NCBI RefSeq assembly: GCF_026625865.1
Contig: NZ_CP113067.1
Location: forward strand, 1,674,001 to 1,738,000
Length of the DNA stretch: 64,000 nt
Reading direction: 5' to 3'
DNA from: Microbacterium sp. SL75
Lineage (GTDB): Bacteria > Actinomycetota > Actinomycetes > Actinomycetales > Microbacteriaceae
Shown: positions 36,887 through 45,771 of the stretch, piece after piece
Position numbering within the stretch: position 1 is the first letter of the stretch
How the letters are laid out: each line of letters begins with the position of its first letter
The notes under the pieces: model-generated
Database searches by the model: none
What the model was told of the DNA's origin: nothing
The model's input: the letters and a program-made list of their open reading frames with translations, nothing else
Made by a program: the position numbers and the translations under genes

Positions 36887-37463
36887 CTCCGAGGCCAAGG
36901 TCGAGACCAGGCGGAGCAGGAGAGCTTCGTCGGCCGATAAATGGCTCAGGGCATATGCGTTGTTGCGGTCCGGGTTTCTTACCGCGGCGGCTGTTCTCGG
37001 CGCCGGTTGCATCGTCGCGTTCGCGGTTGCGCTCATCTTGGGTATTCGACCCGTCGTCGTTATATCCGGGTCGATGGAACCGGAGCTCTCCGTTGGGTCC
37101 GCCGTGTTCGTCAGGCCCGTGCCCGCAAGCGACGTCTCCGTAGGGGACATCGTCACGGTAGAGCGACCCCGGAACCTGGGCCTGGTAACGCACCGGGTTG
37201 TAAACATTCAATCCGCAGCAGGCGGTACAACACTCGAACTCAAAGGTGACGCGAACGCTCAGCCCGACCCCGAGCCGTACACGGTTACGACAGCCGGACT
37301 ATACGTCGCTCACGTGCCAGGGCTTGGTTACATCACCCTCTTCCTTCAGTCGCCGCAGGGCCTTCTGGCTGGCGCCGGAATGGTCGTAGTGATGGTCTCT
37401 ATCTTTTTCCTAGATCCGGGACGCCTCGGCACTCTGCGGACAGCGCCGACAAGGAGGCCGTGA
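36864..37463 (+). CDS. Signal peptidase I, ER/SipW type
   Basis: This 199-aa membrane protease should cleave the SipW-type signals of the adjacent proteins. The catalytic Ser70 lies in ISGSMEP. His110 in LVTHRVV replaces the Lys of ordinary bacterial LepB, the mark of the ER/SipW subfamily. A KGDANAQPDP box follows. Membrane helices lie at about 38-62 and 166-183. It ends the coupled operon. Confidence 0.88.
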   Translation: MQHRSSPSSEAKVETRRSRRASSADKWLRAYALLRSGFLTAAAVLGAGCIVAFAVALILGIRPVVVISGSMEPELSVGSAVFVRPVPASDVSVGDIVTVERPRNLGLVTHRVVNIQSAAGGTTLELKGDANAQPDPEPYTVTTAGLYVAHVPGLGYITLFLQSPQGLLAGAGMVVVMVSIFFLDPGRLGTLRTAPTRRP

Positions 37464-37496
37464 GCGTCACGATGAGCGTCGACCGAGATCAGGCAC

Positions 37497-37787
37497 CTAC
37501 CGCGGAGCGGTAGACGGGGCGCCCTGACCGCGTTTCACGGTCGTGATCGGCTCGGGGGTCTGGTGGCCGTGGCTGCACATGGCGAACGCTCCACTCTCGG
37601 GGTCGACCAGCCGCGGCATGTGGTGGTCGAGCACGTCGCGCAGGAACGTGTGCAAGTCGGCGTTCTCGGCGCCGGTCATTTCCCCCCAGACGTCCGCGAT
37701 CGCCGCGAGGCGGGTCACGGCGTCAGGATGCTCGCGCCACTCGACACACCACACGGTGCGCTTGCCGAGGCTGCTGTTCGCCGGCAC
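37497..37787 (-). CDS. DUF4913-like protein, probably N-terminally truncated
   Basis: The 96-aa ORF has WCVEWREHPDAVTRLAAIADVW and FLRDVLDHHMPRLVDPESGAFAMC, which recall DUF4913 proteins of actinobacterial plasmids and integrative elements. Full-length members are longer, so the N-terminus may be lost. It is a sign of mobile-element origin for this end of the island. Confidence 0.5.
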   Translation of the reverse strand: MPANSSLGKRTVWCVEWREHPDAVTRLAAIADVWGEMTGAENADLHTFLRDVLDHHMPRLVDPESGAFAMCSHGHQTPEPITTVKRGQGAPSTAPR

Positions 37788-38322
37788 GGTCGCGGCGGTG
37801 GTTTTTTCACGAGACTTGTTTTCGTGAGATACCTGAACACGGCCATCAAGTCGCGCGGCGCTTGGATCACGCTGTCGCCTTTTACCGCGTTCGGTACTGC
37901 TGCGTTCCTCGATCTGACATCCGCGGCCGCCCTACTCGTCCCGTCAGCCCGGGCGGCCCCGACCTCCCAGGCTCGGAGGACGTCGAGCGCTGAGAGCTCC
38001 ACGGCACTCGGACGAGAAGCGCACGCGTCCGTGTGTGAAGGGGCTCGCGCTGCCGGTCCACGGAGCAATGGCCGCGCCCGCTTTGCAGGAAGCACCGGCG
38101 CGCGGGTGTGGACCGTGTCAGTGCCGCGGTGCGTCGACACGTTGACCTCGCCATCCACGGGATGCAAGGGGCCGAACCGGCGCCTCCGGGCGCGCCGAGA
38201 CGTGCCTCATGGCCCGCCGTCGGCCACCGGTGTCGCGGTATCCTCGAGAGGCGGTGCGCAGCCTGTCCGCCGGGGGAGCGGCGCCACGCCACCCTTCGAA
38301 AACCACCCCGCCAGGAGAGCAA
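37788..38322. other. 535-bp gap without a convincing gene
   Basis: Long open frames exist on both strands, but their translations are low-complexity Arg/Pro/Ala/Ser sequences without fold character. No repeat or RNA structure stands out. Confidence 0.4.
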
Positions 38323-38460
38323 ATGGGCCGAGTCGTCTACCAGAAGCGACACCTCTCCGGGGTCGAAGGTCGGATGCTCTCGCACCTTCGTATCGAGGCG
38401 CAGATGGTGCACGCGGCCGTCGGGCTCCAGGGGCTCCTTCTCGATTCGGGCAGAGTATGA
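38323..38460 (+). CDS. Small conserved-looking protein (45 aa)
   Basis: A good AGGAGAG box precedes the ATG. The product is an amphipathic helical peptide (GVEGRMLSHLRIEAQMVHAAVGLQGLLLDS). It is coupled by ATGA to the next gene. I do not recognise the family. Confidence 0.5.
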   Translation: MGRVVYQKRHLSGVEGRMLSHLRIEAQMVHAAVGLQGLLLDSGRV

Positions 38461-38801
38461 CCGCCCCGCAGCGCCCCTCGCAGACGACTGTCGCCGAGTG
38501 GGTCGCGCGCTTCGTGGCGACGGGTGTCCCCGCGCTCGGTGATCCGCTCGTCCTGCCCCAGGACGACGAGGAGAACGCCGACGCCTTCATCGTCCTCGTC
38601 CATCTGCGGCACGCGCCCGCCGCCGTGTACCTGCAGCTCGACGAGAGCATGCGGTGGGCGGCCACCCTCACCGAGCGGCCCAACGATCTCACCGGCACAT
38701 CGCTCGACCTCATCGCCCTCGGCGCCGAAGTCGGAGCGGCCGGTCAGCTGTGCGCATACCTGCAGCAACGGACCGACGCTCAACTGGCGCCGTCCCCCTG
38801 A
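38457..38801 (+). CDS. Hypothetical protein (114 aa)
   Basis: The soluble 114-aa product has a clear alpha/beta pattern (TVAEWVARFVATGVPALGDPLVLPQ; DAFIVLVHLRHAPAAVYLQLDESMRWAATL). No family is recognised. It starts at the stop of the 45-aa gene and is followed by a strong terminator, so the two form a tiny operon. Confidence 0.6.
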   Translation: MTAPQRPSQTTVAEWVARFVATGVPALGDPLVLPQDDEENADAFIVLVHLRHAPAAVYLQLDESMRWAATLTERPNDLTGTSLDLIALGAEVGAAGQLCAYLQQRTDAQLAPSP

Positions 38802-38818
38802 TTCTCGAACCTCAGGGC

Positions 38819-38920
38819 AGGCCCCGACTCCCGCAGAAATGCGGGATTCGGGGCCTTCTTTTTATTCGGTCGACTATGCGCGGTGACACTGCGGCAACCG
38901 GCTCGAGGAGACGGCGTACC
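38819..38920. repeat. Island border repeat, copy 2
   Basis: This is the second copy of the sequence found after tRNA-Ser at 22863-22965. It keeps the hairpin, the T-rich run, GTCGAC and the paired GCGGTGAC/GCGGCAAC octamers, but has no tRNA sequence before it. Divergence shows that the two copies are old or came from different integration events. Confidence 0.6.
38820..38863 (+). terminator. Rho-independent terminator
   Basis: GGCCCCGACTCCCGCA pairs with TGCGGGATTCGGGGCC around GAAA, with one mismatch, and is followed by TTCTTTTT. Confidence 0.85.
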
Positions 38921-39083
38921 AAGATGGGCCGCGATTCGGTCTCTCCGTCGCCGGGGGGTCACGTCAGGTCATTCCCACTTATGTCGGGCGTGTAAACAAT
39001 GCGCCGCGAGGAAAAAAATATCTGAAAAAATCCTTCACATCGTGCTTCACTAAGGGCATTCCGTCCCCTCACGTGAGGCCCTC

Positions 39084-40799
39084 ATGAAGAAAACTTGGAT
39101 CGCCGCCGCCGCCGCGCTCGTCGCTGTGGCACTGGTCGGCAGCGTCGCCGGCACGGTCACCGCCGCACAGAACCCGCCGTCTGCCGACGCTCGTCCCGAT
39201 GCGTCCGCGGTGAGCGCGTCGCTGTGGGATCTCGACCGGTCCGAGTCGTTCACCCTCGCCGAGCGGGATGGAGATGTCGCGATCGATGGCGCTCGCGTCA
39301 TCGCGGCCGCGCCCGACGGTGTGTCCGACATCCCCGTGTCGCTCGATCAGGACGAGACCGAGCAGTACTGGTTGTGGGCGTACGGTGTCGAGGTCACCGC
39401 GCACGGGCTGACGCCCGGCTCCACCGTGCGCGTGGGGATCACGTTCGCGTCGGGCGACGCCAAGCACTGGGCGCCGCTCACGGCCGACGCCGAGGGCACC
39501 ATCGTCACGCGCGTGCGGACGCTCGACGTCGACCCCGAGAACACGCACCCCGAGGCCGGTCTCGCTCAGATCACCGTGGCGTCGTCGACGGGGGAGGCGG
39601 GTTCGGCGCTGTTGCGCGTGACGGCGAATGCCCACCCGAGTCTGAGCGTCTCGAGCGACCCGTCGACCATCAGCCAGGACGCCTTCCTCGACAGTCCGGT
39701 CGTCATCCACGCCAGCGGGTTCCCCCCGATGACGAAGGTGTTCTTCAACCTCGGCATGCCCGACACCAGCATGATCGCCGTCGGTGAGGACGAAGGTCTG
39801 CACTCCGACGAGAACGGCGAGTTCTCTTACGAACTGCAGATGGCCAGCGTGAACGCTCAAGTGGGCACGTGGCTGCTGAGCTTCCAGTCTTTCGACGGAG
39901 CGCTTGCAGGCGGGGGGTCGTTCACGGTGACCGCGGGTGCTGAGCGCGTTCGAGACAAGACGCTGACCCCCGCCGTCGGCGAGATCTCGGTCGCGGACTT
40001 CTCGGTCGACCCGGGCCTGCGGTTCGCGGTGGACGGATTCCTCCCATTCGACACCTACGAACTGACGCTGACGACCTCGCGCGGCTACAACGCTCGGATG
40101 GGCGTATCTCGCACGAACGGAGAGGGACACCAAGACAACGCGATCACGAGCCCGAAGTCCGTTCCGGAGGGGGAGTACACCCTCACGGCGCGATCGACGA
40201 CCACCGGTGACTACGCGGTCGGCCGTTTCCGCGTCACGGGGAGCCCTACGCTCCCCGGTTCCGACATCGCGCTGGCGCCGGCGACGGTCGCGGCCGACGC
40301 GCTCGCCGCCGAGGGCGTCGTCGTCTCCGGGAGCCGCATCGCACCCGGTACCTCGTTCCGGGTCTCGTTGCGGGATGCCGGGTGGAATCGACAGCCGCTC
40401 ACCGCCGGGGCCGACGCGTACGCCACGGTCGGCGACGATGGGCGCTTGTCTCTCCGTCTCGTGACCCTCGAGGTCATCGCTCCCGGTGGGTACACGGTGT
40501 GGGTGGAGGCCGGTGGGGGAGTCATCGGGTACAACCTGCTGCTTCCTCTGCAGGTGACCGCATCAGCGGCCGCGTCCGAGACGACGACGCCGGCCCCGAT
40601 GGCCACGACCCCGCCCCCGGCAGCGTCCGAGACGCGTCTCGCGCCGGTCACCGAGGCGCCCGCGCTGCCGCAGCCTCGCCCCGAGACGCCCTCGGCCCCG
40701 TCACCGACGCCGTCACCGACGGCAACCCCCGCGCCCGGCCCCTTCGACGACGACATGCTCTCGCCGGCGCTCCCCGTCCCCGGCGTCCCCGCCCTCTGA
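39084..40799 (+). CDS. Large secreted protein with Ig-like repeats
   Basis: The 571-aa protein has a Sec signal (KKTWIAAAAALVAVALVGSVAGTVTAA). Several ~90-110-residue beta-sandwich-like modules follow, with recurrent segments such as VEVTAHGLTPGSTVRVGITF, VIHASGFPPMTKVFFNLG, FAVDGFLPFDTYELTL and VVVSGSRIAPGTSFRVSL. A Pro/Thr/Ser-rich tail from about 490 ends without an anchor. The upstream region is AT-rich (39010-39035). It lies 16 bp before the subtilase gene, so the two are probably co-expressed. Function unknown. Confidence 0.75.
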   Translation: MKKTWIAAAAALVAVALVGSVAGTVTAAQNPPSADARPDASAVSASLWDLDRSESFTLAERDGDVAIDGARVIAAAPDGVSDIPVSLDQDETEQYWLWAYGVEVTAHGLTPGSTVRVGITFASGDAKHWAPLTADAEGTIVTRVRTLDVDPENTHPEAGLAQITVASSTGEAGSALLRVTANAHPSLSVSSDPSTISQDAFLDSPVVIHASGFPPMTKVFFNLGMPDTSMIAVGEDEGLHSDENGEFSYELQMASVNAQVGTWLLSFQSFDGALAGGGSFTVTAGAERVRDKTLTPAVGEISVADFSVDPGLRFAVDGFLPFDTYELTLTTSRGYNARMGVSRTNGEGHQDNAITSPKSVPEGEYTLTARSTTTGDYAVGRFRVTGSPTLPGSDIALAPATVAADALAAEGVVVSGSRIAPGTSFRVSLRDAGWNRQPLTAGADAYATVGDDGRLSLRLVTLEVIAPGGYTVWVEAGGGVIGYNLLLPLQVTASAAASETTTPAPMATTPPPAASETRLAPVTEAPALPQPRPETPSAPSPTPSPTATPAPGPFDDDMLSPALPVPGVPAL

Positions 40800-40815
40800 G
40801 TTCAGGAAGAACACG

Positions 40816-43800
40816 ATGATCCCTCCACGTTCAGCGCGCTCGCGCGCTTGTGCCCTCGCCGGAGTCGGCATCCTCGCGACGACTCTCTCGTTCGGCGCCG
40901 CGGCCCCAGTCAGTGCCGCGCCGGCCGGTCTCGACGAGATCGCTCTCGCCCCGGCCAGCCCCGGCAGCACGGTCGCCCTCCCCGACTCGATCCTGTCGGC
41001 CGACGGACCCGTCGACGTCTTCGTGCAGACGCGGGGCGACAGTGCCCTCGAAGCGCGCACGAAGACCGAGGAGGCGGGCGGCTCCGAGACGTCCGCGCGG
41101 GTCGCCGCCGACGACACCGCGGAGCGCAACGCCGCGGTCACCGACGAGGTCGCGAGCGATCTGGCCGACATCGATCCGGATGCCACCGTGCTCTACACCT
41201 CGACGTACTCGGTGCCGGGCGTCGCGGTGAGCGCCGAGGTCGACACCCTGCGTCAGCTCGCGGAGCGGCCCGACGTCGAGAAGATCTCCCGCATCGTCCC
41301 GCAGTCCATCGAGTTCCCCGCGGTCGGCACCGATCCGGCCAACGCGGCGTCCGACGCCCTCACCCGCGCCGTCGACGCCTGGCAGCAGACGGGGCGCACC
41401 GGAAAGGGCGTGACCGTCGCGGTCGTCGATACCGGCGTGGACTACACGCACGCCGATTTCGGCGGTCCGGGGACCACCGACGTCTACGCGCGGGCCCTCG
41501 CCTCTACCGATGCCCCGAGACCGGAGTGGTACGACGCGAACAAGTATCTCGGCGGGTGGGACTTCGCCGGCGCGAGCTACAACGGCGCTACCGGTACCCC
41601 CGGCTACGACCCGGTTCCCGTGCCCGACGCGAACCCGATCGACGGCCCCGGCGGCAACCACGGCACGCATGTGGCGGGAACCGCCGTCGGCTTCGGCGTC
41701 GACCGCGACTCCCGAACCTTTCAGGGTGACTACTCCTCGCTGTCGTCCGAGAGCGTGCGCTCGTCGTTCTTCATCGGCCCGGGATCGGCGCCGGAGGCGG
41801 GTCTCATCGCCCTGAAGGTCTTCGGCGACGGCGGAGGAAGCACGTCTCTCACCGGGGCGGCTCTGGAGTGGATCGCGGAGAAGGTGGCATCCGGAACCGA
41901 GATCGACGTCGTCAACCTCTCGCTGGGCACGAACTACGGCGCGATCGACGATCCCGACAACGCCAAGCTGGAGGTGCTGGTCGATGCGGGCGTGCTCCCC
42001 GTCGTCGCGGCAGGGAACTCGGGCGACGTCGTCGATGTCGGCGGCAGCCCCGGCACCGCGATGGGCGCGCTCACCGTCGCCGCCTCCGCAAGCGGGTACG
42101 GCCTCGCCGACGCCGCGCGTGCCGTCATCGGAGACCCGGCCCAGAATCCCGCGCAACAGATCCGCGTGCAATACGCGCAGCAGTACTCGTGGGCCTTCGA
42201 CGTGACGGCGCACGTCACCGCACTGACCGACCCCGATAACGCCGACGGATGCCGTGCCTTCAGCGCCGTCGATCGGCAGCGGGTGGCGGGTCAGATCGTC
42301 TGGCTCGAGTGGGATGACGCCGACGTGGCCTGCGGGTCCGCCGTGCGCTTCACCAACGCCACGGATGCCGGAGCAGTGGGCGTCGTGCTCACCAGTCAGG
42401 CCGACTCGTTCGAGAACGGAATTGCCGGGAACACCGACATCCCCGGTGCCCAGCTCACCCGTTCCGACACCGACGCGCTGCGACCGGCGATGGAACAGGA
42501 CCGCCTGACCATCGAGCTGCGTTCCGACCTGCGTCGCACGGTCGAGGTGTTCGACTCGTCCCGCGTGGACACCGCGGCATCCTTCACCTCCCGGGGAACC
42601 CACGGATCCATCGACGACGTCCTCAAGCCGGACGTCTCGGCGCCGGGCGTCTCGATCGTGTCCGCAGGCAACGGCACGGGGTCCGGCCGCGAGGTGATGA
42701 GCGGCACGTCGATGGCCTCACCGCACACGGCCGGTGTGGCGGCGCTCGTCGTCCAAGAGCACCCCGATTGGTCGGCCGAGCGCGTCAAGCAGCAGGTGAT
42801 GAACACCGCCGCCCACGACATCGTCACGGCGGGCGCCGACCCGCGCGCGTACGGACCCGCGCGCGTGGGCACGGGTCGCGTCGATGCGCTCGCGGCCGTC
42901 GAGAGCGGTGTGAGCCTCCGATCGGAAGAGAACGGAGAGCTGCTCAGCGCCTCGTTCGGCGTGGTCGACGTCGGAACCGAGCCGGTCGTCCTCACCCGCG
43001 CGGTCAGCGTCGGCAACGACGGGACGGATGCCACGACCCTCGACCTGCGTTATTCCCCGCGCACCGAGACGCCGGGCGTCGCGTACGACGTGAGTCCCGC
43101 GACCGTGACGGTCCCCGCGGGCGGAAGCGTCGCCGTGACGCTGACGCTGCGGATCGCCGACCCCGGCGCCCTTCGCCGCACCCTCGATCCCACCATGTCC
43201 GCTCAGACGGGCGGCGCCCCGCGGCAGTACCTCGCCGATGCCTCCGGCGTCGTCGAGGCCACCGGTCCGAGGGGCACCTTCCCCGTGCGTCTCTCGGTGT
43301 ACGCGGCACCGCGTCCGTACTCCGAGACCCGGACCGCGGGTGTGACCTTCGACGGATCGGCGGGCACACTCGCGATCACCGGACGCGGGCTCGACCAGGG
43401 GCAGGGGACCGAGCGCTACCGGTCGGTCATGGTGCCCCTGATCCTGGGTGCGACCGACCCCGACGACACCTTCCCCGCGACCTCGGCACAGCGCACCCTC
43501 GAGAGCGCGGACATCCTCGCGGTCGGCGCGTCGTCGACGGCTCCTTTGCTGGCTGATCCGACGCAAGGCGTCCTCACCTTCGGCGTGCAGATGGACGGGG
43601 AGTGGGCGCGCTTGTCTCCCCTCACGTGGCCCATGGTGCAGCTCGACTTGAACGGCGATACGCGGGCCGACTTCGTCGTGCAGGTGCAGCCCGGCGCCGA
43701 CGGCGACATGCCCGTCGCCATGACCGTGGATGCCGTCACGGGCAATGTGGTCGAGGAGCGTCCGGTGAACGGCCTGTTCGGTGACCAGGGCACCAACGTC

Positions 43801-44358
43801 TACGACAACAGCGTGGTGACGATGTCGACATCGTTGAAAGCTCTCGGCTACACGGCGGGAACGACGCAGACGACCATCCGGTACCTGGCGCAGACGCGCT
43901 CGTTCTACAACCCGGCGTTCGACGGCGGATACCGCAGCGCGCTCGTCGACCAGACGTCGGCGGCCACGATCGACGCCTACGCGCCGGAGATGGCGTTCGG
44001 TGACACCGGGACCGCGCTGTTCGCCGATGAGCCCGGCTCGCTCACGGTCAGCCGGACGGGCGACACGCTGCCCCGGGTGCTCGTGCTGCACCTGCTCGGT
44101 GACGGTGACGCGCGCGCCGAGATCGTGACGCCCACTGCGGCGGGCGCCCCGACGCCGGAGCCGTCTGCGTCAGCGCCGATTCCTTCCGCACCGTCGCCGA
44201 CGGACGGGGCGACCCACGCCTCCGGTCAGAGCACGTCGCGCCCGGGCCTGGCATCCACGGGTCTGGACGGTTCAGCGCTCGCGCTGCTCGCCGCCGTCGC
44301 TGCCGCCGCGGTCGGGACAGGCGCGGTCCTGGTCCGGCGCCGCCGTCGCCCAGAGTGA
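40816..44358 (+). CDS. Cell-wall-anchored subtilisin-like serine protease (S8) with PA domain
   Basis: The 1180-aa exported protease has a Sec signal (~1-35) and an I9-like propeptide region (to ~165). The catalytic residues are Asp205 (AVVDTGVDYTHADFGG), His282 (NHGTHVAGT) and Ser632 (SGTSMASPHTAGVAAL). A PA insert lies at about 440-570. Fibronectin-like C-terminal modules and the sorting signal LASTG (1145-1149), a helix and RRRRRPE end the protein. It resembles lactococcal cell-envelope and S8A proteases. AGGAAG precedes the ATG. Confidence 0.93.
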   Translation: MIPPRSARSRACALAGVGILATTLSFGAAAPVSAAPAGLDEIALAPASPGSTVALPDSILSADGPVDVFVQTRGDSALEARTKTEEAGGSETSARVAADDTAERNAAVTDEVASDLADIDPDATVLYTSTYSVPGVAVSAEVDTLRQLAERPDVEKISRIVPQSIEFPAVGTDPANAASDALTRAVDAWQQTGRTGKGVTVAVVDTGVDYTHADFGGPGTTDVYARALASTDAPRPEWYDANKYLGGWDFAGASYNGATGTPGYDPVPVPDANPIDGPGGNHGTHVAGTAVGFGVDRDSRTFQGDYSSLSSESVRSSFFIGPGSAPEAGLIALKVFGDGGGSTSLTGAALEWIAEKVASGTEIDVVNLSLGTNYGAIDDPDNAKLEVLVDAGVLPVVAAGNSGDVVDVGGSPGTAMGALTVAASASGYGLADAARAVIGDPAQNPAQQIRVQYAQQYSWAFDVTAHVTALTDPDNADGCRAFSAVDRQRVAGQIVWLEWDDADVACGSAVRFTNATDAGAVGVVLTSQADSFENGIAGNTDIPGAQLTRSDTDALRPAMEQDRLTIELRSDLRRTVEVFDSSRVDTAASFTSRGTHGSIDDVLKPDVSAPGVSIVSAGNGTGSGREVMSGTSMASPHTAGVAALVVQEHPDWSAERVKQQVMNTAAHDIVTAGADPRAYGPARVGTGRVDALAAVESGVSLRSEENGELLSASFGVVDVGTEPVVLTRAVSVGNDGTDATTLDLRYSPRTETPGVAYDVSPATVTVPAGGSVAVTLTLRIADPGALRRTLDPTMSAQTGGAPRQYLADASGVVEATGPRGTFPVRLSVYAAPRPYSETRTAGVTFDGSAGTLAITGRGLDQGQGTERYRSVMVPLILGATDPDDTFPATSAQRTLESADILAVGASSTAPLLADPTQGVLTFGVQMDGEWARLSPLTWPMVQLDLNGDTRADFVVQVQPGADGDMPVAMTVDAVTGNVVEERPVNGLFGDQGTNVYDNSVVTMSTSLKALGYTAGTTQTTIRYLAQTRSFYNPAFDGGYRSALVDQTSAATIDAYAPEMAFGDTGTALFADEPGSLTVSRTGDTLPRVLVLHLLGDGDARAEIVTPTAAGAPTPEPSASAPIPSAPSPTDGATHASGQSTSRPGLASTGLDGSALALLAAVAAAAVGTGAVLVRRRRRPE

Positions 44359-44429
44359 GCCTCTCTGTCGCGAGCGTCGCGCCCCCCTCGGGGTGCGCGG
44401 CGCTCGCCGAGGCGGCAGACTGTGGTCTC

Positions 44430-45005
44430 ATGGCCGGTCAGACCCTCATCATCTCCGACCCTCGCGCGGTGCGGGCCATGGCCAACCCGCTTCGCCTGGT
44501 GGCGGTCGACGAGCTCTACCGTCGACAGGGGCCGGCCACCGCCACCGAACTCGCTGACCTCGTGGGTCTGACGCCCAGCGCGATGAGCTATCACCTCCGC
44601 GCGGTGGAGTCGACGGGCCTCATCCGCCGCGGTGAGTCGACGGATGCGCGCGAGCGGCCGTGGGTGCCCGCGGCTCCGAGCTACTCGCTCGTGGCCAGCG
44701 TCGAGTCCGACGCGGTGCAGCGGATGGTGCTGATCGACTCCCGTCTGATGCCGGTGCGGCAGCGGATGGAGGAGCTGCTGGCGGCTCGGTCGGTCCGCGC
44801 ACCGGACGCCGACATCGTCTACATGGTGATGGCGACCGGTCAGCTCCTCCTGAGTCCTGGCGAAGTCGGCCTTCTGCAGGCGCGCGTTCAGGAGGTGTTC
44901 GACGAGTTCGAGGCGTTGAGCGCCGATCGCTCCGAGGAAGGCGATCTGCGGCGCGCGCGATACATGTGGTCGGTGGTCCCGGAGCGGGTGGACCCCGAGG
45001 ACTAG
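44430..45005 (+). CDS. ArsR-family (HTH_20) transcriptional regulator
   Basis: The 191-aa protein starts ISDPRAVRAMANPLRLVAVDELYRRQGPATATELADLVGLTPSAMSYHLRAVESTGLI, a typical ArsR-like winged helix, followed by a longer helical C-terminus without a Cys metal site. A longer reading from 44355 overlaps the protease stop and is less likely. AGAC-TGTG-GTCT lies just before the ATG and may be its own operator. Confidence 0.82.
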   Translation: MAGQTLIISDPRAVRAMANPLRLVAVDELYRRQGPATATELADLVGLTPSAMSYHLRAVESTGLIRRGESTDARERPWVPAAPSYSLVASVESDAVQRMVLIDSRLMPVRQRMEELLAARSVRAPDADIVYMVMATGQLLLSPGEVGLLQARVQEVFDEFEALSADRSEEGDLRRARYMWSVVPERVDPED

Positions 45006-45097
45006 CGGCGAGCGTGGAGCAGCCGAATGCAACCGCTGTGCCCCGCGCGCCCCACCGGCTCAGGTCGCCGACGGCTCGTTACGCAGTCGTGCCGATG

Positions 45098-45112
45098 CCC
45101 CGATAGTCGGGG
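45098..45112. terminator. Short hairpin CCCCGA-TAG-TCGGGG
   Basis: A 6-bp stem lies 93 bp after the ArsR gene and 82 bp before the next gene. It is weak and lacks a T tract. Confidence 0.3.
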
Positions 45113-45193
45113 TGGACCCTTCCGGCCACCCCGATGGTGCGCGAAGCCGCTGACCCGCGACGTCCACGCCCCCGTTCCGATCGGAGCTGCAGC

Positions 45194-45745
45194 ATGACCG
45201 TCCCCGCCGCCCACGAGTACCGCATCTACCCCGTCGTGACTCTTCCGGTGTTCGACCTCCGAACGGGGGATGTGGTGGTCGGTACCGATTCGGAGGTCGT
45301 CGGGATCGATGCCGAGAGCCCGTGGACGCGCCGCATCTCCGAGCGGCATCCCTCGGGGCAGATCACCCGATTCACCTACGACTGCGCGGACGAGCTCACG
45401 GTGTATCGAAAGCCCGAGGACGGAGCCGACGCCATCGCCGCAGCCGAGGCGGAGAGCGCCGCGGGAGAGAGCACAGAGCGCCTCGCCGGCGTCCGCTGCC
45501 CGCGTTGCTCGAACGAGAGGGCGTTCGCGGTCCAGATCACCGTCAGCGTGGTGCTCGACGGCGACCTCGACATCTCCGGATCCGCGCGGTCGATCACCGA
45601 CCACGCGCCCGGCCGCATCGGCGACCCGCCGGACGGGTTCCGCGGAGACGAGCCCATTCAGTGCCACCAAGATCGAGGCGGCTGCGGACACCGGGGCACC
45701 GTGGACGAGTTCCGCATCCCCGAGGGGGATGTCGCCGCTCGGTAG
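45194..45745 (+). CDS. Hypothetical protein with a zinc-ribbon-like Cys set (183 aa)
   Basis: The protein has two clusters of possible metal ligands, RCPRCSNE (about 110-117) and CHQDRGGCGHRG (about 156-168), as in a split zinc ribbon. The remainder is acidic and soluble. GGAG lies 8 nt before the ATG. No family is recognised. Confidence 0.6.
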   Translation: MTVPAAHEYRIYPVVTLPVFDLRTGDVVVGTDSEVVGIDAESPWTRRISERHPSGQITRFTYDCADELTVYRKPEDGADAIAAAEAESAAGESTERLAGVRCPRCSNERAFAVQITVSVVLDGDLDISGSARSITDHAPGRIGDPPDGFRGDEPIQCHQDRGGCGHRGTVDEFRIPEGDVAAR

Positions 45746-45771
45746 TCCTGCCCATCGGCAGTCGTCGCACC

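Noticed and set aside
37563..38801. One 412-aa protein covering 37563-38801
   Set aside because: The first ~300 residues are low-complexity and lack a ribosome binding site. Only the last 114 codons, which start at an ATGA overlap with a small gene, look coding.
40831..42603. 590-codon open frame antisense to the subtilase
   Set aside because: Gly/Arg/Val/Asp-rich shadow translation; the protease has its full catalytic triad on the plus strand.
44355..45005. Start of the ArsR gene at ATG 44355
   Set aside because: It overlaps the protease stop and adds 25 residues without HTH character; ATG 44430 directly precedes the domain.
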